DNA of 64,000 bases from Topomyia yanbarensis (taxonomy: Eukaryota > Arthropoda > Insecta > Diptera > Culicidae), in assembly GCF_030247195.1 (NCBI RefSeq), contig NC_080672.1, forward strand, positions 191,671,810-191,735,809, given 5' to 3'. The translations under genes and the position numbers were made by a program. The notes under the pieces are model-generated. The model worked only from the letters and a program-made list of their open reading frames with translations, made no database searches and was not told where the DNA came from. Below are positions 25,014 to 35,318 of the stretch, in pieces; the first letter of the stretch is position 1, and each line of letters starts with the position of its first letter.

Positions 25014-25316
25014 ATGCCAAAGTTGAATTTTTCCGTCAGTTCCGCGGATCGACAAATTCGAATCCATTGCATACATCCGGTTAGATTCGTTACGCCGAAC
25101 CAGTTAAATTGGCAAGATCCTAAAATGTATCTGCTCACCGATCAGCGTCGTGCAGGAAACTACGAAATGATTTTGAACAATTCTTGCCTTGGACACTTCG
25201 ACAGGAATGCATTTCACATTCTGGACCATTTTGTTTGTTTTGGTTTGCATAAAATGAAAATGGCGGTTATGTTTTCGGGCAAGACGATACAAGATGTCAC
25301 ATTGTTCCAAGTATAA
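25014..25316 (+). CDS. Hypothetical 100-codon open frame
   Basis: ATG in a fair context (CTGCACCATGCC) opens a 100-codon frame starting MPKLNFSVSSADRQIRIHCI. Its composition looks protein-like (mixed, Cys/His present) rather than simple repeat, but I recognise no family. GTATAAGT at 25311 resembles a splice donor, so this could be a first exon or exon fragment. It sits within the TIR-bounded 6.4-kb structure. Equally it may be a chance frame. Confidence 0.25.
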   Translation: MPKLNFSVSSADRQIRIHCIHPVRFVTPNQLNWQDPKMYLLTDQRRAGNYEMILNNSCLGHFDRNAFHILDHFVCFGLHKMKMAVMFSGKTIQDVTLFQV

Positions 25317-25560
25317 GTACTATTGCCATATTTCTTCGATAAAACCGATAAAACAAACGAAAAACATAAACAAACGGTAGTGGGCTCTTCTGTTGCCAGA
25401 GGTTTTAATTCGGTTCAGTCATAATTATTTTTATCGATAGTTTCGATATAAAAAGTGTCAAGAAGTGTTCGAATCGGAAGATCCGTGGTGAAGTTCAGCC
25501 TTTTCTCTCTTTTCATCGTGCGCTAAAGAATCAGGACGCTCGTTCGGATCTTTATGTTTA

Positions 25561-25982
25561 TTAAGTTTTATTTTTTGTGTTTCGAATTCATCTCGTCAGT
25601 AACTAGCACCATCTGGGTGTCTAGTTAGACGATGTATCTAAACTAGTACCCAAATTAGCACTAGTTAGACACAAAAAAATTCCAAACAGTTCACACGACA
25701 CATGTGAACGTTCAAAGCAACTGACTTGTCCCGAGTGATGTCCCGGGAAGCAAGCACAGAGGCTCAGGTTTGCTGACGAGAAAGCGAAAACGAACTCATG
25801 TCTTTTGGCTCGGGAGCCAAACGCCTTGCATTATGCAATATTATTTCCCATAAGGGAAAATTGGATTAAACTACTTTGCGCGTTAAGGGCACAAAACCTA
25901 ACTTAAATTAAGTTTTATTTTTTGTGTTTCGAATTCATCTCGTCAGTAACTAGCACCATCTGGGTGTCTAGTTAGACGATGT
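25561..25982. repeat. 75-bp direct repeats flanking 272 bp
   Basis: TTAAGTTTTATTTTTTGTGT through CTAGTTAGACGATGT occurs at 25561-25635 and identically at 25908-25982. Further shortened versions of the CTAGTTAGAC phrase lie just after the first copy. The arrangement could be a mini-element with direct terminal repeats or a local duplication. Confidence 0.75.
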
Positions 25983-26513
25983 TTACTTATTTTATGGGTC
26001 GTGGACACTTTGTTCCATTTGACATGTATAAAACTAATACACTTAAAAGTGACGAATGTTTCCACCTTTCTTTCCCTTCATCTTGGTTTTCGGGTGCTTG
26101 CGGTAACGAAGTTACACATTATGGCTATGTGTCAAAATCGCTTCACAAGCGCCATGCTCGGTGAAATGGCGCATTTTTCATAATTTAAATCGACCGTTTT
26201 TTCTGTGGGCGATGAAAATTCATCTCGTGTTACGTCTGTTTGTCTGTGGTATTACCTAAACAATGGGATGAAGCAACGTTGGTTAACATACACAAACTTT
26301 TATAATAAAGCTAACTTCAACATAAAATGAAGATGCTTGTTTTCTTCAACAGGTTTTGATATCACATCCCGTTTCACATTATTTTTTTAGCGTCTTTTCT
26401 ATTTCACTCAGAAGCAAAATAAAGACCGAAAGTTAAATTGCTCCCAGTAACGCTTGATACAATATTATTTTATTGTTTCAAGTCTCATGATTAGATAATA
26501 TTTTGACAGTTTC

Positions 26514-26852
26514 TTGCTTACAATTTCATCACCTGAGGAGCTGTTATGGGTTTACTTGTTAGCATTTGATCCCAGCACGACGGATGATGAAGTTTCTACC
26601 CTTGTGAATGATTGTCTGGGGGAGAATCTGCAACCGAGAATAGTTCGTCTAGTTCCTAAGGACAAGGATCTTCCATCTCTGAGCTTCATTACTTTCAAAG
26701 TTGGCGTTAGCAAATCATACAGGGATAAGGCTCTGTCCAAAGACTCTTGGCCGGAGAACATCTACTTCCGTGAATTTGTGACCAATTCAAAAATCCAACG
26801 ACCTATCATCAGGATTTCGGCGGAGAAGAATGCATCTGGTGGTGGACAGTAG
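26514..26852 (+). pseudogene. Retrotransposon ORF1 protein, 5' part
   Basis: Encodes a stretch containing LLWVYLLAFDPSTTDDEVS, IVRLVPKDKD, FITFKVGVSKSYRDKAL and WPENIYFREF. This is the pattern of the nucleic-acid-binding C-terminal domain of ORF1 proteins of CR1-like insect non-LTR elements (a chaperone that coats the element RNA). The N-terminal zinc-finger region is missing, and the leading MLTIS is not a real start. The frame hits TAG at 26850, two codons before the end of the target-site duplication of the insert. Continuing past it and across the insert keeps the same frame to 29199. Confidence 0.75.
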
Positions 26853-26864
26853 CGCCAAGCTATT

Positions 26865-28986
26865 AGCATAAGCATAAGCATAAGCATAAGAGATCGCCCG
26901 TAGTTGCTACTCCGTTATTGACCAGAACCAAATTAGGTTGCAAAATGTTCATTGGAACAACATGCTTGGGAATAACATGATGAGCCACATTGTACAATCT
27001 ATTCTGATCCCTGCATGCTGATCAATACCGACGCCGGCTACGTCCGAATGCAGATCTTCTGGGAAAGGAAGGAATGTTAGTCCGGTACATGTTGCTACTA
27101 GAGACCGAGGAATCCTCTGCATCTCCACATGTATCACGGGAAGGGGAGAGTTGTTAGTAAATGTGTCAGTAGCGTTATCATGTAATAATTGCTCTGGGCA
27201 GCCGGCTGCCGAGAATTTGGGAAATTTATCATTTGTTGAATTAATACGATTAGCAAAATGAGCACCTTGAACTCCGGATAGCCGTCTTTAAGGAGCACTG
27301 CTTATATTTTTTAATAATATTCAATCACACGACGAATTTGTTCGTGGTTTCTATCGTGTCGGTGCTGATTTTACCCGGCGATCGTTTGAATAAAATGCGG
27401 AATCTTATACAGAAGGTTCATCAGACTCTTCCATAGGTGTCGCGGAGTTAGTGGTTTGGAAGGGAATAGGGTCTAGGATTCGCTTCCAACCCCACACAGC
27501 CGACCGTGGGAGTATTGCCTAGAAAAGCTAATCTTATCTGCGTAATGGGCCGGATCACTATTTATTGCGACATTATTTGGACTAATTTTGCTATTCCGTC
27601 TCTACGATATATTTTTGGGTTGCAAACTACCGCGTGATAACACGTTATACAGACAAAGAGTTATGATAGTTCGAGATGTTATAAATCAACGAAAGTATTT
27701 CCTATTTTCCTTATTGGATTGTTTGTGAACACGTATACGAACGATTATATCGAACATTGAAGGGAAATCGTTAACCTGATGCATGGGCCTGTTACCAATA
27801 ACGGAACTTGAAATTAGACTTGCAAGATCACCAAAACAGATGCATCGAACCTTCAGTACGCATCGACCCGCGATCATCGACACCAGTCAAATCAAAGTCC
27901 CATTGGAGCCAACCCCCGAACAACAATTCGTCTTTACGGTATTGTCTTTCCGGCCAGATCCGCTCGCACCCCCTCACTCTGCCACCACCGGCAGAAGGCC
28001 GACAGCACTCAGTCGTCGCCTGTCCAAGGACCAAATGTCATCAATAGACCCAGACTCGCGTGGGGGCATGAGATAGAATTGAACGCTAACCAATGAACAT
28101 GACAGAAAAACACTTATTCTTCGTGCGGATATAAGGCCAACCGGTCCCCGATCCCTCTCGCGAATTGTCAATTCTCAAACATTATACATGATTGAAGTCA
28201 TCATTCCACTCAAATAAGGTCATGTGTTTTCCCTAAGCACATTGAATGTTCTGTGGATCAGTTCCCCCGTTGGTAAAACAAACCCCAAACAAACATAGAA
28301 ATTAGTTTGCTCAGTCCAAAGAAAAGTTAGCCGACCGGCGGATACGTGTTTTTTTCAGTGCCATCACATCAACGAACGCCCAAAATTTACATGCGACAAA
28401 ATATCTGCAATCCCGAATATAAAAGAATCAAAACCTCTACTCATTTGCAATAAAATAAGAAAGCAATAAAAACAGTTGAATATCCAAGGCGGCTCATATT
28501 CAAAGATAGCACCGCCGATGAAACACCCAATTAAAAATAGGTGACAAGGGACGAGGACGAAATTAACTGAGCACCGATCGGCTGGTTTGCCACCTATTTT
28601 TCAGGTGAAGAATTTTGGGGCGACACCTGGTAGTCGTTAGTCGCTGGTGAAACACCAATTATTTGAATGTCAAATTTTCTTATCGCCGTATTTTTTCACT
28701 TTTCGGATCGAATTTTATTTTCTGAAAAACCATTTTTCACTAATTTTAGAAAGTACACTGTGTTTCTAGATGTTTTCTGTGTACTTTTACTGTCCTTGCA
28801 TCGGGAATCGACGGCCCGTAATGCGAAGAAAAGATTTTTTTTTCATTTGCCGAAATTAGATTTTCACAAACTGTCACACCTCGCGTCAGTCGAAAAATGC
28901 TTTTATAAGCCACTTCACTTTGTATTTTCGTTAAATTGCATCGTTATTCACACTTTCGATAACCAAAAGGCAGTAAACTGTGCCGT
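26865..28986 (-). mobile_element. 2.1-kb insertion with 18-bp target duplication, probably non-LTR or SINE-type
   Basis: CAGTAGCGCCAAGCTATT occurs at 26847-26864 and 28987-29004, immediately outside the insert. The plus-strand left end is AGCATA repeated four times (26865-26890), which on the minus strand is a tandem 3' tail as many non-LTR elements have; hence a minus-strand insertion by target-primed reverse transcription. No RT or endonuclease is recognisable, and frames are under 100 codons. An inverted pair AAAAATAGGTG/CACCTATTTTT lies at 28533-28603. It may be a non-autonomous passenger of an RT-bearing element. Confidence 0.7.
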
Positions 28987-29004
28987 CAGTAGCGCCAAGC
29001 TATT

Positions 29005-29199
29005 CTGGATAAACTCGTCTGTCCAACTTCTTGTACCCCGGCGAGCGATCTCGGTCTACCTGACGAATCGGCGACTTCTTCTGTGTCAGGTAAATCCAAG
29101 AAGGGTGTATGTCCTTCCGAAGCAATACAAGATGCTGGCGCCCTCAATGTAAATTTCACTTACAGTCTGCTGATGAGCACAACTCTACCGCCACTGTGA
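29005..29199 (+). pseudogene. Retrotransposon ORF1 protein, C-terminal part
   Basis: Resumes the ORF1 frame right after the insert, with a Ser/Thr-rich linker (SATSSVSGKSKKG) typical of ORF1 tails in these elements, and ends at TGA 29197-29199. The larger frame that starts at 28667 and crosses the insert boundary is therefore not a gene. Confidence 0.55.
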
Positions 29200-29289
29200 A
29201 TCTTCAATGTCAAAAACAAAATTTTGATCCCATCGTAACGAGCACGTCTCTTCATAGCACATTCGGCTCTACAACGATCACAGAAGGAC

Positions 29290-32200
29290 TGAGCGCTCTA
29301 TGCTATGCTGGTATGACTCATCGCATCCTGGGACGCACTGCAGCTAGCACTATGGAAGCCCTTGATCCCCCTGCCACAGTCAAGCCATTGCAACCAGCGT
29401 TCACCAGTCGTCCCGGTCCTGTGTGCAGGAGTGGTGAAGTCGATACCAACGGCAAGTACGAACCTGATTTTGTTAATGCAAGCATTGATCAGCTCCTCGC
29501 TTCCAGTCAATCGCGGCATTCAACCCTACACATATATTATCAGAATGCCGGCGGTATGAATTCAGGAATCGACGATTATATGATAGCAAGTTCGGATGAA
29601 TGCTTCGACATAATCGCCCTCACAGAGACGTGGCTTAGCGATAGCACTCTATTACTGCAAGCATTTGGTGCAAACTACGATGTTTTCCATATTGATCGCA
29701 GCTCACACAACAGTCTTAAGGCTACCGGCGGCGGGGTACTTGTGGCTATCCATCGTCGATTGAAAGCGCAACTGATTGACGATACTTTGGGGGTCTGTGT
29801 CGAGCAGGTGTGGGTGCGAATCAAACTGGCTGGCTACGCACTTTTTCTTTGCGTGGTTTATCTTCCACCGGACCTCACTCGCGATTCGACATTGATTGAT
29901 TCACATACTGAATCACTGGAACGGCTTTTCGCTCTAACAAGCCCGGTTGATGAGATCCTGATTGTTGGCGATTTCAATTTCTCTGGATTAAAATGGCGCT
30001 CTGCTTCTGACGGATTTATGTTCGCTGATCCCGAACTGTCATCTTTTCATGATGGTATCACCAGTTTGCTTGACTGCTATAGTCTAAATCTACTGCGCCA
30101 AACGAATAATGTGGTGAACGAGAACAACAGAATCCTTGATCTCTGTTTTTCGAGCAAATCTGACTACGCGCCAAATGTTACCGCAGCACCATTCCCCCTG
30201 GTAAAGACTGTTAGACACCACCCTCCCCTGCATATAGTGCTTGAAGCGATTCGAGTGAAGCATGACTGCAATGCTTCTGACACCATAATTTTAGAAAAAC
30301 CGACTATAATAGGATTATTGACTTCCTGTCGAATATACACTGGACTGAAATTCTCGACAATGATGATGTCAACGTTGCAGTGCAGACCTTCTCCAATCTT
30401 ATGAGCTATGCCATCGATCGCTATGTACCCAAAAGAAGTGGCCTTCAATCTAAGCTTCCAGCGTGGCACACTGCCGAGCTGAGACGGTTAAAAGCGACTA
30501 AAAGAGCCGCTCTGAAGAAGTACTTCAAGTTTGGGGGCTACGTGCTGCGACAACACTACGTGCATGTTAACCAAGTCTATAAAAAGACATCGAAGCGTTG
30601 TCATGCCGATTACTTGCGAAACGTGCAACGTAAGTTGAAATCCGAACCTAAAACATTCTGGAAGCATGTAAACGAGCAAAGAAAGGAATCCGGGTTGCCT
30701 TCAACGATGAGCTATGGAGGACGTATGAGCTCTAGCTTATAGGAGATTTGCCAACTATTGAAAAGTTCGCGAGTGTTTTCTCCAACGAGAAACTGACACC
30801 AACCCTGGTTTCACGCGCGGCTCTTAATGTACCTCAATCATACCAGTCTTTGAACTCTATCAATATCGACAATAATATGGTACCACTGGCGATTGGCAAA
30901 ATGAAGGCTTCAACTTCGGCAGGCCCAAATCGTATACCAACTATTATTCTAAAATAATTGAACCTCTTTGTCATCTGTTTCAATTGTCGCTAACAACCGG
31001 AGTATTTCCCGAACTCTGGAAATCCTCCTTCATGTTTCCAGTTCACAAAAAGGTGATAAAAAGGTAGTTGATAACTACCGTGCTATTACAACGCTAAGCG
31101 CAGTTCCTAAGCTGTTTGAAATGGCTGTGTTGGAACCCATCTCCAGCCACTGCAAACAGTATATCTCCGAGACTCAGCATGGATTTATGCCGAAACGTTC
31201 AACATCTACGAATCTTCTGTCGTTCACAACATATTTTACAGATGCCATGTCGGACGGCCTTCAAACTGACGTTATCTACACGAATCTTTTAGCTGATTTT
31301 GACAAGATAAATCACGCTATTGTAGTGGCAAAATTGGATAGACTTGGCTTTGGTACTAATATTCTCCGTTGGATGCAATCGTATCTCAGTGATCGTCGTC
31401 TAGCAGTCAAGATAGGTGATTGTGCTTCCGAAGAGTTCTTTGCTTCATTTGGTATTCCACAAGGCAGCAATCTCGGTCCATTGATTTTTCTTCTGTATTT
31501 CAACGACGTCAACTTTTGTTTAGAAGGACCACGGTTGTCTTTCGCCGACGACCACAAGTTATACCATAGAATCCGGAATACTTATGATGCAGCTTTCCTT
31601 CAACGCCAACTGGTAACCTTTGCGGAATGGTGCGAGTTCAACCGAATGACCCTAAACCCCAAGAAATGTACGGTCATTGTGTTCTCGAGGAAAAAAGGCC
31701 AATTCGATTCGATTACTGTCTAGCTGAATTCACGATTGACAGAGCGAATTGTGTCAAAGATCTCGGAGTTTTTCTCGATGAACAATTGACGTTTAAACAG
31801 CATATCAGCTATATTGTCGCAAAAGCATCACGCTGTTTGGGGCTCATAATGAGAATATCTAAGCACTTTTCAGATATTTACTGCTTGAAATCTCTCTACT
31901 GCTCACTCGTTCAATCAACTCTGGAATATTGTTCAGTTGTGTGGAACCCCCATTATCTTAACGGTGTCCATCGAATTGAGACAGTACAGCGCACATTTGT
32001 TCGGTTTGCCCTTCGTCGATTGCCTTGGAGCTACCCTCACCAGCTGCCAAGTTACGAAAGCCGGGGTTTGCTTATTGGACTCGCTACATTGCAAGTGCGG
32101 CAGGATCTATTTCGTGCTATGACGATTTCGGATATTTTGCAAGATCGAATTGACTGTCCCGAGCTTCTCAGTGCGATAAATATGAACGTTCGCCCTCGCG

Positions 32201-32376
32201 CCCTTCGCAATACTTTATTCCTCCGATTACCTCTTCACCGGACTAACTATGGAGTAAACGGTGCCATCATTGGTTTGCAGCGGACCTTCAACAGAGTGTC
32301 ATCCGAGTTCGATCTTCACATTCCACGTAGCAGATTACAATTTGACTTTTTAAATAGATTAAGAAATTATCATTAG
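29290..32376 (+). pseudogene. Retrotransposon ORF2: endonuclease and reverse transcriptase, frameshifted
   Basis: Endonuclease (about 29520-30250): IYYQNAGG, LTETWL, VVYLPPD, IVGDFNF, RILDLCFSS and HHPPLHI follow the APE-like order, the last box being a worn SDHxPL. RT (about 31030-31560): FPVHKKGDK, DKINHAIV, GIPQGSNLGPLIFLLYFNDV and the active-site FADD. The thumb and C-terminal region run to LNRLRNYH and TAA at 32376. Frame changes occur near 30300, 30740, 30955, 31050 and 31690, so no long protein can be made. The element reverse-transcribed its RNA at a nicked target; this copy is dead. Confidence 0.85.
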
Positions 32377-32394
32377 GACCACACTGTGTCTGTT

Positions 32395-32435
32395 GATATC
32401 AATTATAAATAAATAAATAATAAATAAATAAACAG
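32395..32435 (+). repeat. AAAT-type 3' tail of the non-LTR element
   Basis: ATAAATAAATAAATAATAAATAAATAAA follows the ORF2 stop by about 30 bp, as in CR1/Jockey-group elements that end in a short tandem repeat rather than poly(A). It marks the 3' boundary. Confidence 0.7.
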
Positions 32436-33239
32436 GTTAGCTGGTGATACTATCGAAAATGTTCTGAAAATAAAATTAAATAAGGATCTTTTGGAACCAG
32501 CCGTACACGAAATGTTTAAAATATGATCTGATAATGTTGTTTTGTCATAATGATCTTTTTCTTATACTTTCATTTCATTTGAATTTTTGAAGTAACTAAT
32601 AAAAAACAAATATTAAACTCATCAAACTTTTCTTTTAATTCCGCCATCTATATCCTTGGTTCATAATAGCAAATAGAGGAATTTTCCGAAGATCCGTCCG
32701 AAAATCTTTATTATAATGACCAACCATCTTCGATTCCGATGAAACTTTACACGATTCACCGACATAGATAACTAAACATTTTTCACAGTCAATGAGATTA
32801 TTTTACGCAAGAGCATTTTTTTTAAAAGAGCGTAGAAGTTTTTGCATGCAGCATTTTCCAAAAAAAGATGGGTGGGTAATGTCAGAGACATAACCGGAGT
32901 GAAGTAGAATACACTTTAGACTGGTTATACAAATGCTACAATTTTGACTATCTTCTGATAGGTTGTATTAAAAGCAGTTATTTCGTTATTTCTAATGGAA
33001 ATACCGAAATATCGATACACGTACATCGAAATCTAAAATATTCGAACATATTTATCTATATGGTAATCCTAAAAAGAGCATTTAATGAATATTATTGTAA
33101 ATTGAATCATTACACGAAGCTGTCAACAAATCACACAAATGATAACTTTTTATTTCGTGCCATTTTACGACATGCCGACGATATTGTTCACAAGGGGCTC
33201 ACTTACTATCCAACGCTCTTGGCAAGTCACTTTCTGATG
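32436..33239. other. Histone-cluster flank, 33100-33239 duplicated at 39332-39472
   Basis: The first 600 bp show nothing recognisable. From about 33100 the sequence (TAAATTGAATCATTACACGA and onward) is a diverged copy of 39332-39472. Both lie just downstream of an H2B remnant, so this is old spacer of a histone repeat. Confidence 0.6.
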
Positions 33240-33247
33240 CTTGTAAT

Positions 33248-33810
33248 CAGGGATGCAAACGGTACCGATAAACTACATTTTTTTCGTTATATTTACATTT
33301 GCACAAGCCGTACAGCCCGCTACAGCGACGCATCACTACAGCTCTTGCCAGAACGGTAGCCAAACCGAGTAAATTTTCCCGTACAGCAGTAGAATACATT
33401 TTTGTTTTGCTGCTGTACTCCGACTGCTCGGTGAGAGTGTGGCGTAGTAAAGTTTGTTCTCTCGCTTTGTACATTTTTCTCTGCATAGTCAAAGGGAGAG
33501 GCCCGCACACGAAAGCGTTGATGCCGGCCGTGGCGTAAATGAGCCGCATTCATTGTAGTCATTTTTGAATAAAAATATTAAAAAGATTGAAAATATTAAA
33601 AAACGTAAAATAAGGAAAGAGAAGCTGTACCGCTCGCGTCTGGTGGCTGTACTGGGGACAGTAGTTTTTTGTCATGTTACTGCTTTGCACACAGGCAGCC
33701 GTACAGCGCTGGGCGTCCTGCACTAGCGAATGACAGCAGCATCGAGAGAGAAATGAGAATGTAGGCAGAAAAATTACAGCCGCAGAAAAGGTAGGCATTT
33801 TGCATCCTTG
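33248..33810. mobile_element. 563-bp hAT miniature element
   Basis: Imperfect inverted ends CAGGGATGCAAA and TTTGCATCCTTG are flanked by the 8-bp direct repeat CTTGTAAT (33240-33247 and 33811-33818). Both features are typical of the hAT superfamily. The homologous spacer at about 39465-39475 has a single uninterrupted CTTGTAAT, the empty site. Frames on either strand are under 100 codons, with no transposase. Confidence 0.9.
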
Positions 33811-33855
33811 CTTGTAATAACAAAACTTCAATTCGATTCTTTGCTGATAAATGAT

Positions 33856-33871
33856 GGCCCTGAAAAGGGCC
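33856..33871 (-). terminator. Histone mRNA 3' stem-loop
   Basis: The minus strand reads GGCCCTTTTCAGGGCC, a perfect six-base-pair stem and TTTC loop, matching the animal replication-dependent histone 3' processing signal bound by SLBP. It lies 25 bp downstream of the H2B stop. Confidence 0.9.
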
Positions 33872-33895
33872 TTTTGTTTGGGCAGTATTCGGAAT

Positions 33896-33972
33896 TTAGT
33901 TTGAGCTAGCGTATTTGTGCCATCTGAGACGGCGTGCTTGGTAAACTTTTCTGACAGCTACAAACGGACGGC
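33896..33972 (-). pseudogene. H2B: Histone H2B, C-terminal remnant (copy 1)
   Basis: The minus strand encodes the end of H2B: AVRL, a stop where Leu is expected (TTG to TAG), [14 protein letters not shown], then a small deletion that removes part of the AVTKYTSSK tail. The stop TAA is at 33896-33898. H2B is a core histone; only the last quarter is left here. Upstream, similarity ends at GCGGCCG, where the tandemly duplicated transposon flank begins. The canonical stem-loop follows. It was divergently paired with the H2A remnant at 36488, from which it is now separated by a 2.3-kb insertion. Confidence 0.85.
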
Positions 33973-33973
33973 C

Positions 33974-35318
33974 GCTTCTTCTTGTGTCGTTCAACAATGT
34001 TCGGAAACATTTAGATCGACGTAGGGTAACCAACCAATTTTGGACCCCTAGAGGAAGTGAAATTACGTGAACGTCAAAAAATATTTGCTTGCCTATGTTT
34101 TTTAATGCAATACATGCACGAATCTGCTCCAAAATTACTGTTCTTGAAAGAATACTGCCAATGGATGTTTTTTACATTGACATAAACTCGAAAATGACAT
34201 TTCTTCATAGCATGAATTTTCACATTTCGGGCCCTTCCACACTAATTTGGACAGTGTTCCAAGCATATTTTGGACACGCTGAATGTGACTGAATATATTT
34301 TGGAAACATTGAAGTTTTTTCTACTAAACTGACCTACTGACTCGTTCTTTTTGCAGTACATTTAATGCATGAAAGAAGAACATAAGCAAATCAGTGACTG
34401 CCAATCAAAATGGTACATTAATCTTTATATGGAAGGCTGACTGCATGAAGTATTTTTTTAGCTCTATCATTTTGAGAAATAGAAACACTTTCGGTACAAT
34501 TAGGTTACTGCAGACTTAACAAAGCAGCATTAAATGTTATGCAATAGAGTTAACAATAATATATTTCGTGTAACAATTCATCTGTAGCAGTATTATGGAG
34601 TAACATCCTCAAGTGGATGATAAATCAAGGTTCAAAGTTCGTCAGGCTTCTTCTTGTGTCGTTCAACAATGTTCGGAAACATTTAGATCGACGTAGGGTA
34701 ACCAACCAATTTTGGACCTCTAGAGGAAGTGAAATTACGTGAACGTCAAAAAATATTTGCTTGCCTATGTTTTTGAATGCAATACATGCACGAATCTGCT
34801 CCAAAATTACTGTTCTTGAAAGAAAACTACCAATGGATGTTTTTTACATTGACATAAACTCGAAAATGACAATTCTTCACAGCATGAATTTTCACATTTC
34901 TGGCCCTTCCACACTAATTTGGACAGTGTTCCAAGCATATTTTGGACACGCTGAATGTGACTGAATATATTTTGGAAACATTGAAGTTTTTTCTACTAAA
35001 CTGACCTACTGACTCGTTCTCTTTACAGTACATTTAATGCATGAAAGAAGAACATAAGCAAATCAGTGACTGCCAATCAAAATGGTACATTAATCTTTAT
35101 ATGGAAGGCTGACTGCATGAAGTATTTTTTTAGCTCTATCATTTTGAGAAATAGAAAAACTTTCGGTACAATTAGGTTACTGCAGACTTAACAAAGCAGC
35201 ATTAAATGTTATGCAATAGAGTTAACAATAATATATTTCGTGTAACAATTCATCTGTAGCAGTATTATGGAGTAACATCCTCAAGTGGATGATAAATCAA
35301 GGTTCAAAGTTCGTCAGG
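33974..35318. repeat. 672-bp tandem duplication across the transposon's left end
   Basis: CTTCTTCTTGTGTCGTTC at about 33975 recurs at 34647, and the following 670 bp match with a few substitutions. The joint at 34646 fuses GTCAGG to CTTCTTCTTGTG, while the unduplicated end reads GTCAGGAATCTTCTTGTAC. The shared TCTTCTTGT suggests a microhomology-based event. Confidence 0.85.

Larger units (their letters stand above)
19871..26249. mobile_element. 6.4-kb structure with matching TIRs and TA flanks, carrying host fragments
   Basis: The left end CCACAGACAAACAGACGTAA is matched by the right end TTACGTCTGTTTGTCTGTGG, and similarity continues inward through ATCGCCCAC for about 50-60 bp. TA lies outside each end (19869-19870, 26250-26251). 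No transposase is recognisable, so the unit is non-autonomous if it is one element. Inside are at least two nested MITEs, an inner inverted repeat, a GC-rich exon-like piece, and the end of a DnaJ domain. The alternative is two separate MITEs of the same family, each having lost its other end. Confidence 0.55.
26500..32435 (+). mobile_element. CR1/Jockey-group non-LTR retrotransposon, decayed and interrupted
   Basis: The order is ORF1 fragment, insertion (26865-28986), ORF1 tail, APE-type endonuclease, reverse transcriptase, and an AAAT-repeat 3' tail, all on the plus strand. There is no RNase H. The 5' end is truncated within ORF1. At least five frameshifts and stops break ORF2. ORF1 (with one stop) and ORF2 overlap near 29.1-29.2 kb, normal for such elements. 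It is related to, but not the same family as, the RT fragment at 14.5 kb. Confidence 0.85.

Noticed and set aside
27783..28171. GC-rich frames of 65-97 codons on both strands within the 2.1-kb insert
   Set aside because: Several overlapping frames are open at once with no recognisable domain; no evidence favours any.
28667..29152. 161-codon plus-strand frame
   Set aside because: It crosses the 3' boundary of the 2.1-kb insert (the 18-bp duplication at 28987-29004) and overlaps the true ORF1 tail in another frame.
33299..33562. Overlapping frames of 79-100 codons on both strands within the hAT miniature element
   Set aside because: They lie inside a 563-bp element with TIRs and show no transposase motif; openness on both strands suggests chance.
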